Positions 19,690 through 28,390 of a DNA stretch of 64,000 nt are shown here, piece by piece. Within the stretch, counting starts at the first letter, position 1, and every line of letters starts with the position of its first letter. Below the pieces are notes generated by a model that saw only the letters and a list, made by a program, of their open reading frames with translations, did not search any database and was not told the DNA's origin. The DNA is taken from contig CAWBSM010000004.1 of NCBI GenBank assembly GCA_963791455.1, positions 806,001-870,000 on the forward strand, read 5' to 3'. The position numbers were made by a program, and so were the translations under genes. Source of the DNA: Bog-473 sp963791455. GTDB taxonomy: Bacteria; Actinomycetota; Acidimicrobiia; Acidimicrobiales; RAAP-2.

Positions 19690-20700
19690 TCAGTCGCTGA
19701 CGGCGGCCCCGCAAACGGTCTCGACCAGCAGGCGGCTCACCACGTACGGATCCATGTTGGCGTTTGGTCGCCGGTCCTCGATCCAACCCCTTTTGTTCTT
19801 GGCGGTCTGCCAGGGGATACGGATCGACGCACCCCGGTCGGAGGTGCCATAGCTGAATTGGCTGAAGTGCGCCGTCTCGTGCGCACCGGTGAGGCGACTC
19901 TCGATGCCGATGCCGTAGTTGGCGACGTGCTCGTCCACCCGCTTTCCGAGGGCCTCGCAACCGGCGATGATCGCATCCCAGCCGCCGTTCTCGCGCATTG
20001 CCTTGGTGGAGAAGTTCGTATGCGCACCCGCGCCGTTCCAGTCACCGAGGACGGGCTTGGGCTCCAGCGTGGCGTAGACGTCGAACTCCTCGGCGATGCG
20101 GAAAAGGAGCCAGCGGGCGGTCCAGAGCTGGTCGCCGACGAGCGGGGGCGGGAGCACTCCGATCTGGAACTCCCACTGGCCCATCATCACCTCTGCGTTC
20201 GTGCCCTCGATGCCCAACCCTGCCTTGAGGCACGCCGCGGTGTGACGCTCGACGATCTGGCGACCGGGCATCTTGTCGCCGCCCACGCCGCAGTAGTACG
20301 GCCCCTGCGGGGCGGGGAAACCCGCCTCGGGCCAACCCATCGGTCGGCCGTACTGGAAGAATGTGTACTCCTGCTCAATGCCGAACCACGGCTCGAAGCT
20401 GGCGTACCTTTCTGCCGCCTCGGCGCAGGCCCGCCTGGTGTTGGTCGGGTGCGGGGACATGTCGGTGAGCAGGACCTCGCACAAGACGAGCTGGTCTCTC
20501 TCCCCGCGCAACGGATCGGGGCACACAAACACGGGCTGCAACACGCAATCGGAGTCGCTCCCCTCGGCCTGGTTCGTGCTTGAACCGTCGAATCCCCAGA
20601 TGGGGGGCTCCTTCCCGTCCTCGACGATCTTCGTCTTGCTCCGCAGCAACGGGGATGGCTCAGTCCCGTCGATCCAGATGTACTCGGCCTGGTAGCTCAT
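19690..20700 (-). CDS. glnII: Glutamine synthetase type II
   Basis: 336 residues, the length of eukaryotic-type GSII and much shorter than GSI. Family signatures are IWGFDGSSTNQAEGSDSDC (beta-grasp region), PWFGIEQEYTFFQ, GPYYCGVG, NAEVMMGQWEFQIG (metal-binding glutamates) and SRLTGAHETAHFSQFSYGTSDRGASIRIP. It makes glutamine from glutamate, ammonia and ATP. The ATG at 20700 is preferred over an upstream in-frame start because it follows AGGAGAAATTC at proper spacing. It lies alone, so nitrogen control from its own promoter is expected; no clear GlnR box was seen. Confidence 0.96.
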   Translation of the reverse strand: MSYQAEYIWIDGTEPSPLLRSKTKIVEDGKEPPIWGFDGSSTNQAEGSDSDCVLQPVFVCPDPLRGERDQLVLCEVLLTDMSPHPTNTRRACAEAAERYASFEPWFGIEQEYTFFQYGRPMGWPEAGFPAPQGPYYCGVGGDKMPGRQIVERHTAACLKAGLGIEGTNAEVMMGQWEFQIGVLPPPLVGDQLWTARWLLFRIAEEFDVYATLEPKPVLGDWNGAGAHTNFSTKAMRENGGWDAIIAGCEALGKRVDEHVANYGIGIESRLTGAHETAHFSQFSYGTSDRGASIRIPWQTAKNKRGWIEDRRPNANMDPYVVSRLLVETVCGAAVSD

Positions 20701-21102
20701 GAATTTCTCCTGTGTTCCCCTTCTTCTCGCTGGGCACCGCGCTGCCACCGAGACGGCCGCCGGCTGCGGGTATGGCTCCCCGTCTCGTCTTCGCTTTCAG
20801 TGTCGCCGGACCCTATTTCGCCCCCGTATCGGTTATGTAAACCCACGATGAAATCGGGCCACTTGGCTGCTCACCCGGCGCGGTGGGAGACCGTGACGAG
20901 CGCGCCGGCTGCCCGGTGTCGGGCCCCCCGAAGTCCGGGCCCCTAGGAGCCCGGTCGTGGGAGCCGGGGGCGGCGGGTGTCCGGACGCGACGGAGGGCTG
21001 GATCAACCGATCCAGCCCTCCCCGTTGCCCCCCGGCAACCTGGTCGCCCGTTCGGCGACAGCGCTTTATGGAGCCCCGCGGCGTAGGCCGCGGAGCCCGG
21101 GC
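20701..21102. other. Spacer between pilin gene and glnII
   Basis: About 400 bases without a gene. It contains the hairpin at 20992-21021 that probably ends the pilin transcript, and presumably the glnII promoter near 20750-20850; no convincing promoter hexamers can be assigned. Confidence 0.5.
20992..21021 (-). terminator. Perfect hairpin downstream of first Flp pilin gene
   Basis: GGAGGGCTGGATC-AACC-GATCCAGCCCTCC: a 13-pair perfect stem with a 4-base loop, about 80 bases beyond the pilin stop at 21103. No long T-run follows. It parallels the hairpin at 21513-21543 beyond the second pilin. Confidence 0.7.
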
Positions 21103-21330
21103 TCAGCAGGCCGTGGAGTTCAAGCCCCCGACGCAGGTGTTGGCGTTGCTGAACAGGCCCGAGATGCCCCCGCCCAGTGCATAGACCGCCACCACCGCAA
21201 CGACAGCGATCAGACCGACGAGCAAGGCGTACTCCACCATGGAGGCGCCCCGCTCGCTGCGAGCCCGCTCGAACAACGTGCCGTGCGCAGTCCTGACTGC
21301 GACAAACGCGTTGATGAACAATCCAATCAT
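21103..21330 (-). CDS. flp: Flp/Tad type IVb pilin, copy 1
   Basis: 75 residues. Leader with the prepilin cleavage site G28|ASMVEYALLVG: Glu at +5 and Tyr at +6 are the Flp hallmark. A hydrophobic helix follows (YALLVGLIAVVAVVAVYALG) and then a C-terminal NANTCVGGLNSTAC with two cysteines that could form a disulphide. The mature pilin would be about 47 residues. RBS GAGGGGAG precedes the ATG. It is nearly identical to the second copy at 21622; each has its own upstream CATAGG-N7-GACC box and downstream hairpin, so each is probably an independent transcript. Confidence 0.95.
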   Translation of the reverse strand: MIGLFINAFVAVRTAHGTLFERARSERGASMVEYALLVGLIAVVAVVAVYALGGGISGLFSNANTCVGGLNSTAC

Positions 21331-21413
21331 GTGACACTCCCCTCTTGCCCCGACGAGCTCAATGGCTTGAGATCATCCGTTCTGTAAGCATCGGACAGTT
21401 AATAGTGGTGGTC

Positions 21414-21430
21414 CATAGGGCTTTTGGACC
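21414..21430 (-). promoter_or_regulatory. Tad box upstream of pilin copy 1 (CATAGG-N7-GACC)
   Basis: On the plus strand CATAGG at 21414-21419, seven bases, GACC at 21427-21430; read from the gene it is GGTC-N7-CCTATG. It lies about 84 bases upstream of the pilin ATG, in the same orientation relative to the gene as the three other copies (21947, 28340, 28394). Confidence 0.7.
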
Positions 21431-21512
21431 TAATGAACCCGCCACCATTTACCAATATGACGGCCTGGTTTCTTGACAGTGAGCCTCCCGAAACTTCCCT
21501 GAAAACGACAGC

Positions 21513-21543
21513 GGGCTGGGTCGGCCCAAAGCCGACCCAGCCC
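21513..21543 (-). terminator. Perfect hairpin downstream of second Flp pilin gene
   Basis: GGGCTGGGTCGGC-CCAAA-GCCGACCCAGCCC: 13 base pairs, 5-base loop. On the minus strand a short T-rich tail follows (GTCGTTTTC), consistent with an intrinsic terminator about 80 bases after the pilin stop. It would insulate the two pilin genes. Confidence 0.75.
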
Positions 21544-21621
21544 AACCGTCATCCCATTGGGGAAGGGGGAATTTTCCCTTAGGGAAGCATTGCGTTTGCT
21601 CTTCGCGGCTGAAGCCGCCAG

Positions 21622-21849
21622 CTAGCAGGCGGTGCTGTTCAGGCCACCAACGCAGGTGTTGGCGTTGTTGAACAGACCCTTGATGCCTCCTCCGAGCGCT
21701 GCCACCGCAACAACGGCGACGACGGCGATCAGACCGACGAGCAAGGCGTACTCCACCATGGAGGCGCCCCGCTCGGTCCGCGCACGCTCGAGCAAGTTGC
21801 TGTGGAAGCCACGCACCGCGAAGAACGCGTTCAAAAACAGCTCAGTCAT
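21622..21849 (-). CDS. flp: Flp/Tad type IVb pilin, copy 2
   Basis: 75 residues, the same layout as copy 1: cleavage site G28|ASMVEYALLVG, a helix VGLIAVVAVVAVAALGG and the same C-terminal tail TCVGGLNSTAC. The differences lie in the first 20 residues and a few core positions (K for S in GGIKGLF). The ATG at 21849 is chosen to match copy 1; GAGGGG lies 10-15 bases upstream. It is likely the major or alternate pilin subunit of the Tad pilus encoded just upstream. Confidence 0.95.
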   Translation of the reverse strand: MTELFLNAFFAVRGFHSNLLERARTERGASMVEYALLVGLIAVVAVVAVAALGGGIKGLFNNANTCVGGLNSTAC

Positions 21850-21946
21850 TCCTTCATTCCCCTCTCTCGCCCCAATGGATTTCGTACGGTCGTCCGAATC
21901 CATTTGGAGTTCCCAGCACATTTTCGGGTCTGCATTGGCCCGACTC

Positions 21947-21963
21947 CATAGGCTTTAAGGACC
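21947..21963 (-). promoter_or_regulatory. Tad box upstream of pilin copy 2 (CATAGG-N7-GACC)
   Basis: Plus-strand CATAGG at 21947-21952, seven bases, GACC at 21960-21963, followed by ATT as in the copies near 28350. It is about 98 bases upstream of the pilin ATG. Confidence 0.7.
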
Positions 21964-21994
21964 ATTTGACCTGGGACTTTGTCGTCCCTCGTTG

Positions 21995-22456
21995 TTATTC
22001 GATGGTGACCAGACCCATGACGACCGCGCGCACGAGGGCATGAGTGCGGTTCGTCACGTCGAGCTTCTGGAAGATGGCCGCCAGGTGGTTCTTGGTCGTC
22101 TTCGGGCTGATGTAGAGCCGCTGTGAGATCTCGCCGTTGGTGGCGCCCTCTGCGAGCAACTGAAGAACCTCGAGCTCCCTTTGTGTCAGCGACCATGGCC
22201 CCCATTGGCGGTCGTCCTCCCGGCGCGTCGAGACGACGGGGTCGCGGTAATCGTCCTCGGCGACAAGCTCGAGGTCGTCACGGGTGAGCGTGGCCCGCGC
22301 CGCGCGCAGGCTCTCACCACGGTGCACCGTCGTGCAGACCGATGGCCCGGACACCGACACCTGGGTGTAGAACGTCCACGCGGTCCCGCTGCCGGCCTGC
22401 TCGGCCGGCGACGGCTGCCTCGTCGGCCACAAGATGGCCGAGGCTGTATTCGCCAT
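21995..22456 (-). CDS. LuxR-type (NarL-like) HTH regulator of the Tad locus
   Basis: 153 residues. The C-terminal half (about 90-150) is a LuxR/GerE helix-turn-helix: LTQRELEVLQLLAEGATNGE, ISQRLYISPKTTKNHLAAIF and QKLDVTNRTHALVRAV. The N-terminal half has no recognisable receiver domain, so it is not a standard response regulator. The ATG follows GGGGGAGGA directly. It lies between the pilins and tadC on the same strand, the best candidate for the protein that reads the CATAGG-N7-GACC boxes; this link is inference. Confidence 0.88.
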   Translation of the reverse strand: MANTASAILWPTRQPSPAEQAGSGTAWTFYTQVSVSGPSVCTTVHRGESLRAARATLTRDDLELVAEDDYRDPVVSTRREDDRQWGPWSLTQRELEVLQLLAEGATNGEISQRLYISPKTTKNHLAAIFQKLDVTNRTHALVRAVVMGLVTIE

Positions 22457-22636
22457 TCCTCCCCCTCTTCCGCCCCGAAGCGATTCCCCGGGTGGCTCTG
22501 CACCGTCGCTGCGGTGGAAACTCCCAGGTCATTGTACGCTTCGCCACTCAAATGGCCGTCGCAGCCAGATTGCTGCCCGGGTGCGAGGACCCCGAGGACG
22601 AACAATTCCGTGCGCCGCAGCTGCGGGAATGCGGTG

Positions 22637-23584
22637 TCAGGCTCCGTGGAAGGCGTGCTTGATCGGGCCCACGATGGGGCCCAGGACAACGATCATGATG
22701 GCTGGCAGGAAGCACAGAGCGAGCGGAAAGAGGATCTTCACCGGCACCTTGGCCGCCTTCTCACGGGCGCGCTGGCGCCGCTTGTCGCGCATCTCGTCGG
22801 CCTGAGCCTGCAGCACCCGCCCGATCGGCAGGCCGAGCGCGTCGGCCTGTGAAAGGACAACCGAGAAGGTCACGAGGTCGTCGATGTCGGTGCGCAGCTT
22901 CATGTTGTCCAACGCGTCGTGCCGAGAGAGCCCGAGCTCCATCTCCCGCAGCGTGAGCCGAAGCTCGTCGCAGACCGGCGACTCGAAGCGAGCACACGAG
23001 ACCTGCATGGCCTGCTCCAGCCCGAGACCGGCGGCCACCGAGATCGTCATGAGGTCGAGCAGATCGGGCAAGTCATTGGTGACTCGTTCGCGCCGAGCCT
23101 TGATCCTGTGGCGCAGCCACCAGCTCGGCGCGAGGCCGCCGAGCATGGGCAGGATGAACAACAGGGCGAGGCCCATCTTGACGGAAGTGATCCCGCTCAC
23201 CAGCGAGACGAGCCCGATGCCGATGGCGAGCATCACCGATCCGACCTGAATGGCGACAAACTCCTCGGCGCGGACCGATCCGGTCAGGCCCGCCTTGAGA
23301 AGGTCGGCGTGCACGCGGTCGATGTCGCTCGAGGGGTAGAGCCGCGACAGGCTGTGGCGCAGCCCGTTGATCGCCGGCTTGAACATGCGATTGAACAATG
23401 GCGTCTGGACACGCTCGACGACCGGAGTTGCTTCGGCGTAGATCTCCGCCTCGGAACCGAGTGACTTGATGAAGTCGATCCGCTGGCTCGTCCGGTGCGA
23501 GCGCATGGCTGCCACAGCGACACCGAGGAGACCCATCGCCATGAGCGTGATGCCCACCAGGGGCACGATGTACGCGGCGTTCAC
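22637..23584 (-). CDS. tadC: Tad pilus inner-membrane platform protein TadC
   Basis: 315 residues from a GTG with GAGGGGG ribosome site. It has an N-terminal helix (YIVPLVGITLMAMGLLGVAV), a cytoplasmic part, paired helices, and the T2SS-F domain (about residues 160-290: LPDLLDLMTISVAAGLGLEQ, VTFSVVLSQADALGLPIGRV), ending in a membrane segment before HAFHGA. With TadB it forms the platform on which TadA drives pilus assembly. It starts 11 bases after the tadB stop. Confidence 0.93.
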   Translation of the reverse strand: MNAAYIVPLVGITLMAMGLLGVAVAAMRSHRTSQRIDFIKSLGSEAEIYAEATPVVERVQTPLFNRMFKPAINGLRHSLSRLYPSSDIDRVHADLLKAGLTGSVRAEEFVAIQVGSVMLAIGIGLVSLVSGITSVKMGLALLFILPMLGGLAPSWWLRHRIKARRERVTNDLPDLLDLMTISVAAGLGLEQAMQVSCARFESPVCDELRLTLREMELGLSRHDALDNMKLRTDIDDLVTFSVVLSQADALGLPIGRVLQAQADEMRDKRRQRAREKAAKVPVKILFPLALCFLPAIMIVVLGPIVGPIKHAFHGA

Positions 23585-23595
23585 CAGAAACCCCC

Positions 23596-24594
23596 TCAGA
23601 CCTTGATGTTGACCATGCGGCGGACGATCCAGAAGCCCAAACCCATCAGTCCCGCCGTGCCGATGAGAACGATCAAGCCGACACCGTGGAGCATTGGCTG
23701 CAGATAGCTGGGGTCCTTCATCTCCAGAGCCACCACGAGGAAGATCGGTATGGCGAAGAGGACATAGCCCGACATGCGGCCTTCGGCCGAGAGCGTCTGC
23801 ACCTCGCGGCGTACCTCCTGGCGAGTACGCATGAAATCGGCCAGCGTGTGGAGGATCGGAGCCAGGCGGCCGCCGGTGGACTGCTGGATCCGTACCGCTT
23901 CCACGGCCCACTTGAGGTCCTCGACCCCCGAGCGCTCCGCCATGTTCTCCAATGCCACCACCAGGTCGGAACCGACCGCCACCTCCGCCATCACCCGGTC
24001 AAGTTCGTCCGATAGCGGCGGCCGCGCGTCACGGCGGTACATGTCGATGGAACGCTGGAACGTCTGGCCACCCTCCACCGATGCCGCCATGAGCGCCAGC
24101 GCGTCGGGCAGTTGCTCCTGCATCAGCTTGACCCGCTTCGCCGCCCGCCGAGACGGAAGGTACCAAGCGATGCCGCCGACGAGTGCGATCGCGACCAAGG
24201 ACGCGAAAGGCGACTTCACGATCACGCCGGCCCCTACTGCGAGAATCATCGCGATCGCCCCGGTGATGACGATGTACTCGCCCGAACGCAGAGGGATCGC
24301 CGCCCGATCGAGGCGCTTCTCGAGCGCCCCGGTGGTGTCGATACGCCCGAAGACGCCGGCGATGCGAACCGTCAGTGCCGAGAGCTCGCCGTGCTCGGGC
24401 GACTCGGTCACGACCTCGACCGGCACCTTGGCCGTTCCCATCGTGTCGTCGAGGATCTGGGCCAGCGAGCGCTGCTTGGTGCGGACTCTCATGATGGCGG
24501 CCACCACCGCCAGGGAAAGCCCCGCGCCGACGAGCACCGCGGCGACAAACGCCGCCGCCGGACTGCCTAATTCCAGTGCCGCCAGCATCGTCAT
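23596..24594 (-). CDS. tadB: Tad pilus inner-membrane platform protein TadB
   Basis: 332 residues. T2SS-F domain protein with an N-terminal helix, a central double helix (YIVITGAIAMILAVGAGVIV and SLVAIALVGGIAWYLPSRRA), the cytoplasmic F domain (LPDALALMAASVEGGQTFQR, WAVEAVRIQQSTGGRLAPIL) and C-terminal helices (GYVLFAIPIFLVVALEM). The start used is the ATG two bases after the tadA stop; a GTG at 24600 that overlaps that stop is an alternative. Confidence 0.93.
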   Translation of the reverse strand: MTMLAALELGSPAAAFVAAVLVGAGLSLAVVAAIMRVRTKQRSLAQILDDTMGTAKVPVEVVTESPEHGELSALTVRIAGVFGRIDTTGALEKRLDRAAIPLRSGEYIVITGAIAMILAVGAGVIVKSPFASLVAIALVGGIAWYLPSRRAAKRVKLMQEQLPDALALMAASVEGGQTFQRSIDMYRRDARPPLSDELDRVMAEVAVGSDLVVALENMAERSGVEDLKWAVEAVRIQQSTGGRLAPILHTLADFMRTRQEVRREVQTLSAEGRMSGYVLFAIPIFLVVALEMKDPSYLQPMLHGVGLIVLIGTAGLMGLGFWIVRRMVNIKV

Positions 24595-24596
24595 CC

Positions 24597-26162
24597 TCAC
24601 CGCCCGCCGTCGCGACGGCGGGCCAAGATCTCGTAGATCTCCTCGGAGGGCGGTTCGACCACCCGTCCCGGCCGCGCCGGTCGGTGGTGGCGCCCGCCGC
24701 CCGATCGCGCCCCGCCCAGCAACGCCTCGGAGTCGTTGCGGAAGATCTGGGGAGGCACGGCGATTCCGCTCAGTGCCAGTTCGTCGAGGATCTTGGGGCG
24801 CAGGCCCGTCGAGACGAGACGTCCCATACCTTCGGTCTGGTCGACCCGATGGAAGATGTCCTGGAGCAGCACGGTATCGCCCTCCATGCCCTGGATCTCG
24901 GTGATCGACTGCACAACGCGAGGCCCGCCCGGCGTCCGTTGCAGCTGTACGAGAACGCCGACGGCCATGACGATCTGCTCCCGAATGGCCCGCTGCGGCA
25001 GCTCGACCCCGCCCATCATGACCATGGTCTCGAGCCGTCCAAGGAGCTCGCGGGGCGTGTTGGCGTGCACGGTCGTCATTGATCCGGCGTGGCCGGTGTT
25101 CATGGCCTGGAGCATGTCGAGGGTCTCGGAACCACGACACTCACCGACGATGATCCGGTCGGGCCGCATACGCAGCGAGTTGCGGACCAGGTCGCGGATG
25201 CGCACCTCGCCAGTCCCTTCCGCGTTGGCCGGGCGCGTCTCGAGGGTCACGACGTGCGCGCCTTGGATCTGGAGCTCGGCTGATTCCTCAATCGTGATGA
25301 GGCGTTCTCCATCGGGGATGAAGTTCGAGAGGACGTTCAGCATCGTCGTCTTTCCGGTGCCCGTGCCGCCCACGACGACCATGCTGATCTTGCCCCGCAC
25401 ACAGGCCTCCAGGAAGAGCGCCGAGTCCATGGTGAGCGTGCCCAGGTTGATGAGGTCCTCCATCAAGAACGCGCGCTCAGGGAACTTCCGGATGGTGAGC
25501 ACCGGGCCCCGCAATGCCAGTGGTGGGACGATGGCATTGATGCGGGAGCCGTCGGCGAGTCGGGCGTCGACCATGGGCGAGGACTCGTCGACTCGGCGGC
25601 CAACCCCGTGCACCATGCGGTCGATGATGCGCCGGTATTGGTGTGATGAGCTGAACACGATGTCGCAGCGTTCGATCTTGCCCTTGCGCTCGATCCAGAT
25701 CTCGTCGTACGCGTTGCACATGATCTCCGTGATGCTGCCGTCCGAGAGCAGACCCTCCAGAGGTCCGTAGCCGAGGGAGTCCTCGAGCATCTCCTCGACG
25801 AAGCGCTGACGCTCGATCGGGGAGATGCCGATGTCCTCGCGCTCGAGGATCTCGTTGACGGAGGAGCGGACTCTCTCCCGTAGCTCGTTGGGTGAGAGGT
25901 TGGCGGCGGTGGGGGCGATCTCGGCCAGGACCTTTGCTTGCACCTTCGCCTTGGACTGCTTCCACTGCTCGTCGAGTGCCGTCCGGTCGCTGGCCCTCCG
26001 CATGGGGTGTCCCTTGGCGCCAGGCTGGCCCACCGGGCCTGGACCCCGCCGCTCGGGCGGCCCGCCAGGATCCCCCGCCCGGCGGTTCATGGGTTGCTGT
26101 GGCTCGTCGCGTGCCGGCTGCTCCGGCCCGTCGGCCGCGGCCAACTTCTCAGAAAGGTTCAT
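24597..26162 (-). CDS. tadA: Tad pilus assembly ATPase TadA (CpaF)
   Basis: 521 residues. Secretion ATPase of the GspE/VirB11 type. A disordered, proline-rich N-terminus (to about residue 60) precedes the N-domain (SLGYGPLEGLLSDGSITEIM). Walker A is GGTGTGKTT (265-273), the Asp box lies near LITIEESAELQIQ, Walker B near RPDRIIVGECRGSE, and the His box at MTTVHANTP. It powers both extension and retraction in Tad systems. It sits 5 bases after tadZ and overlaps into tadB. Confidence 0.96.
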   Translation of the reverse strand: MNLSEKLAAADGPEQPARDEPQQPMNRRAGDPGGPPERRGPGPVGQPGAKGHPMRRASDRTALDEQWKQSKAKVQAKVLAEIAPTAANLSPNELRERVRSSVNEILEREDIGISPIERQRFVEEMLEDSLGYGPLEGLLSDGSITEIMCNAYDEIWIERKGKIERCDIVFSSSHQYRRIIDRMVHGVGRRVDESSPMVDARLADGSRINAIVPPLALRGPVLTIRKFPERAFLMEDLINLGTLTMDSALFLEACVRGKISMVVVGGTGTGKTTMLNVLSNFIPDGERLITIEESAELQIQGAHVVTLETRPANAEGTGEVRIRDLVRNSLRMRPDRIIVGECRGSETLDMLQAMNTGHAGSMTTVHANTPRELLGRLETMVMMGGVELPQRAIREQIVMAVGVLVQLQRTPGGPRVVQSITEIQGMEGDTVLLQDIFHRVDQTEGMGRLVSTGLRPKILDELALSGIAVPPQIFRNDSEALLGGARSGGGRHHRPARPGRVVEPPSEEIYEILARRRDGGR

Positions 26163-26167
26163 GGCGA

Positions 26168-27454
26168 TCAGGCCCTCTCGAGCTCAGGCACCCCGGTGGT
26201 GCGACCCTTCCTCCTGCGCCAAAAGCTCCGCGATTCGCCGATCTCCGCAGTGGTCGCCCCTGTGTCGAGAACGGGCACCACCTCACCGGACAGGAACTGG
26301 TGCATGCCGCCAGCCAGCCTCTTGCCGATCTCCGAGTTGGCCGCCGAGATCAGCGCGGGCCTGCCCTTGTTGATCGACTTCATGACCTCCCTGGAGTACG
26401 GAAGCACCGAGATGATCTTGTTGTCGAGGACCTCCTGGACATCGGTGATGTCGATACCGATGTCGTCCTCCACCTTGTTGAGCACGACCCCGATGGTTTG
26501 GCTGTTGATGCGCAGCTTCTCGAGGGTGGTGAGGAACACCCGCATGTTCCGGATGCTCGGGAGGTCCAGGGTGACCATGCACAGGACCCGCGTCGAGTGG
26601 TCGAACGCGGCCAGGACGATCTCGGACAGTTGGGCCGGGGTGTCGACCACGATGTAGTCGAAGTGCCGGCGCAGGGCGCCCATCACCTTGTAGACGTCCT
26701 TGGGGGCGATCATGTCGGCGTCGGCCGGGCTGAACGGCGCCGCCAGCACCGAGAAGCCGAGTTCGTGCTGCTCGAGATACTGCTCCACGTGCTCGTCGAG
26801 GTCGTCGTCGTCCACCGGTTCTCGGGACAACAGGTCCGAGATGGTGAACCGGGGCCGCAGGTGCAACGCGGTGGAGACTTCGCCGAACTGCAGGTCCAGG
26901 TCGACCAGGCACACGCGCTGGCCCGTCTGGGCCGCCAGGTAACAGGCGAGGTTGGTGGCGTAGAACGTCTTGCCACAGCCGCCGCTCGACGACGCCACGG
27001 TGAAGACCTCGGCGAATTGCGGACGCTCGACCACGACGCCCTGGGCCACCACGGCCAGCGGCGGAGCCTCCTCCGCGGCCGAAACGTCGGCGATGTCGAA
27101 CGCCCGCTGGAGGGTGGCGGCCAGCTGACGCTTGCTGGTCGGGTACTCGATCAGCTCCACCGCACCCGTGCGGACGATGTCGACCAGGCTGGCCTTGGGC
27201 CTGGGTCCCAGAGCGAGAACGACGGCCGGCACGGCGGCGATCGTCCGTAAGGCGGCGAGGCGGGCCATCCCGGCGTGGCTGTCGAAGACGGGTCCGGCGA
27301 CCAGCACGTCAAAGGGCCCCTGCTCGCGCACCTCGTCGAACACGTCGATGGCGTTGGTGCTGGAGACGATCTGATAGCCCGTCCCGAGTGAGGCCTGAAT
27401 GGCCCGGCTGAGCGCCGGGGAGCGGCTGACGACCAGAAGGCGACGGGAGATCAT
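26168..27454 (-). CDS. tadZ: Tad pilus localisation protein TadZ (CpaE-like, MinD/ParA fold)
   Basis: 428 residues. The N-terminal receiver-like domain (about 1-125, RRLLVVSRSPALSRAIQASL) lacks an obvious phosphorylation set. The ATPase domain carries a deviant Walker A SSSGGCGKTFYATNLA (about 155-170) and LVDLDLQFG (183-191). In Tad systems this protein places the assembly machine at the pole. The start ATG overlaps the cpaB stop (ATGA), so translation is coupled. Confidence 0.92.
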   Translation of the reverse strand: MISRRLLVVSRSPALSRAIQASLGTGYQIVSSTNAIDVFDEVREQGPFDVLVAGPVFDSHAGMARLAALRTIAAVPAVVLALGPRPKASLVDIVRTGAVELIEYPTSKRQLAATLQRAFDIADVSAAEEAPPLAVVAQGVVVERPQFAEVFTVASSSGGCGKTFYATNLACYLAAQTGQRVCLVDLDLQFGEVSTALHLRPRFTISDLLSREPVDDDDLDEHVEQYLEQHELGFSVLAAPFSPADADMIAPKDVYKVMGALRRHFDYIVVDTPAQLSEIVLAAFDHSTRVLCMVTLDLPSIRNMRVFLTTLEKLRINSQTIGVVLNKVEDDIGIDITDVQEVLDNKIISVLPYSREVMKSINKGRPALISAANSEIGKRLAGGMHQFLSGEVVPVLDTGATTAEIGESRSFWRRRKGRTTGVPELERA

Positions 27455-28227
27455 GGCGCGCTCGCGGTCTGGTCGGTACCGATGCACTGCTGCAGCGCGG
27501 GCGGGTTCGTGTCCTTCTGCGTCTGGACGACCGAGAGTGATTCGTTCTGGGAGAGAAACTCGATGTTCCTCGCCTCGGACGGGTTGACGGCGAGGAGAAG
27601 CGTCTCGTTGGCCGGGATGGTGCGGCCCGCCGTTGTCGGGTGGTTGGCGAACGCTGGCACGGTGCTCTCGACGTCGAGTACCTCGATGTTGGCCATCGCC
27701 AGCTCGGTGCACGGCAGGGGGAGCGTCGCACCAGCGGTCGCGGCGCTACCCGAGGTCGAGACCTTCGTGATGTTGGCGTACACGTCGACCCGGCTGCCGG
27801 GCTGGAGGTAGCCGGCCAGGCCTGCCGTTCCGTTCAGGGTGACGGTCACGCCGTCCATCCCGGTAGGCAACGAAATAGAGGTTGTGCTGGCGGTGAGATC
27901 CGTCGAGCTGATGGCGTGCCCCTTGCTCACGGGCTGACTCAGGACCTCATCGGCCAACCCGGACAGCGAGCCCAGGTCGGTTGGCACATAGGACTTGGTC
28001 GGGATCAGCTCGATGGCGACCATTCCGTTGGAGACCATGGCCTGCCCGGTGGTCCCGGCTGGGATGTTGGACTTGGCCACGACGGCAGACGTGCTGACCG
28101 GTGAGACAACGTTTGCTCCGGACCCCGCGTGCTTGCTCGCACCCTCCACGCTTGCGTAGGCGATCGCGCTGCCCGCGATGAACAGGATCACACCGATCAT
28201 GACCAGTATGAGTGTCTGCCGTTTCAC
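27451..28227 (-). CDS. cpaB: Flp pilus assembly protein CpaB (RcpC/SAF domain)
   Basis: 258 residues from a GTG preceded by GGGAAGG. One N-terminal membrane helix (LILVMIGVILFIAGSAIAYA), then a SAF-like domain (VVAKSNIPAGTTGQAMV, LSQPVSKGHAISSTDL) and the RcpC-type segment (YLQPGSRVDVYANITK, LLLAVNPSEARNIEFLSQNE). It has two cysteines in the extracellular part. It is the first gene of the minus-strand tad operon, 113 bases downstream of a CATAGG-N7-GACC box. Confidence 0.9.
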   Translation of the reverse strand: MKRQTLILVMIGVILFIAGSAIAYASVEGASKHAGSGANVVSPVSTSAVVAKSNIPAGTTGQAMVSNGMVAIELIPTKSYVPTDLGSLSGLADEVLSQPVSKGHAISSTDLTASTTSISLPTGMDGVTVTLNGTAGLAGYLQPGSRVDVYANITKVSTSGSAATAGATLPLPCTELAMANIEVLDVESTVPAFANHPTTAGRTIPANETLLLAVNPSEARNIEFLSQNESLSVVQTQKDTNPPALQQCIGTDQTASAP

Positions 28228-28336
28228 AGAACCTTCCCCCTCTCGACCGACGGCCAACGTACGGCGACCCCATCACGTCGCCGCGCGTCGATCGTGCCGT
28301 TGGCTCCGTTGGAGGGTACGACGAGAGGGTGACGTC

Positions 28337-28359
28337 GTACATAGGTCATTTTGACCATT
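28337..28359 (-). promoter_or_regulatory. Tad box, left arm, for the cpaB-tadZABC operon
   Basis: A 23-base element: GTACATAGG at 28337-28345, seven bases, GACCATT at 28353-28359. It forms an inverted pair with 28391-28413, matching at 20 of 23 positions when that arm is reverse-complemented. It lies in the divergent intergenic region between cpaB and the tadE-like gene. Confidence 0.75.
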
Positions 28360-28390
28360 CTCCGATGCTCCGACCCTGGTGAGAGCATGA

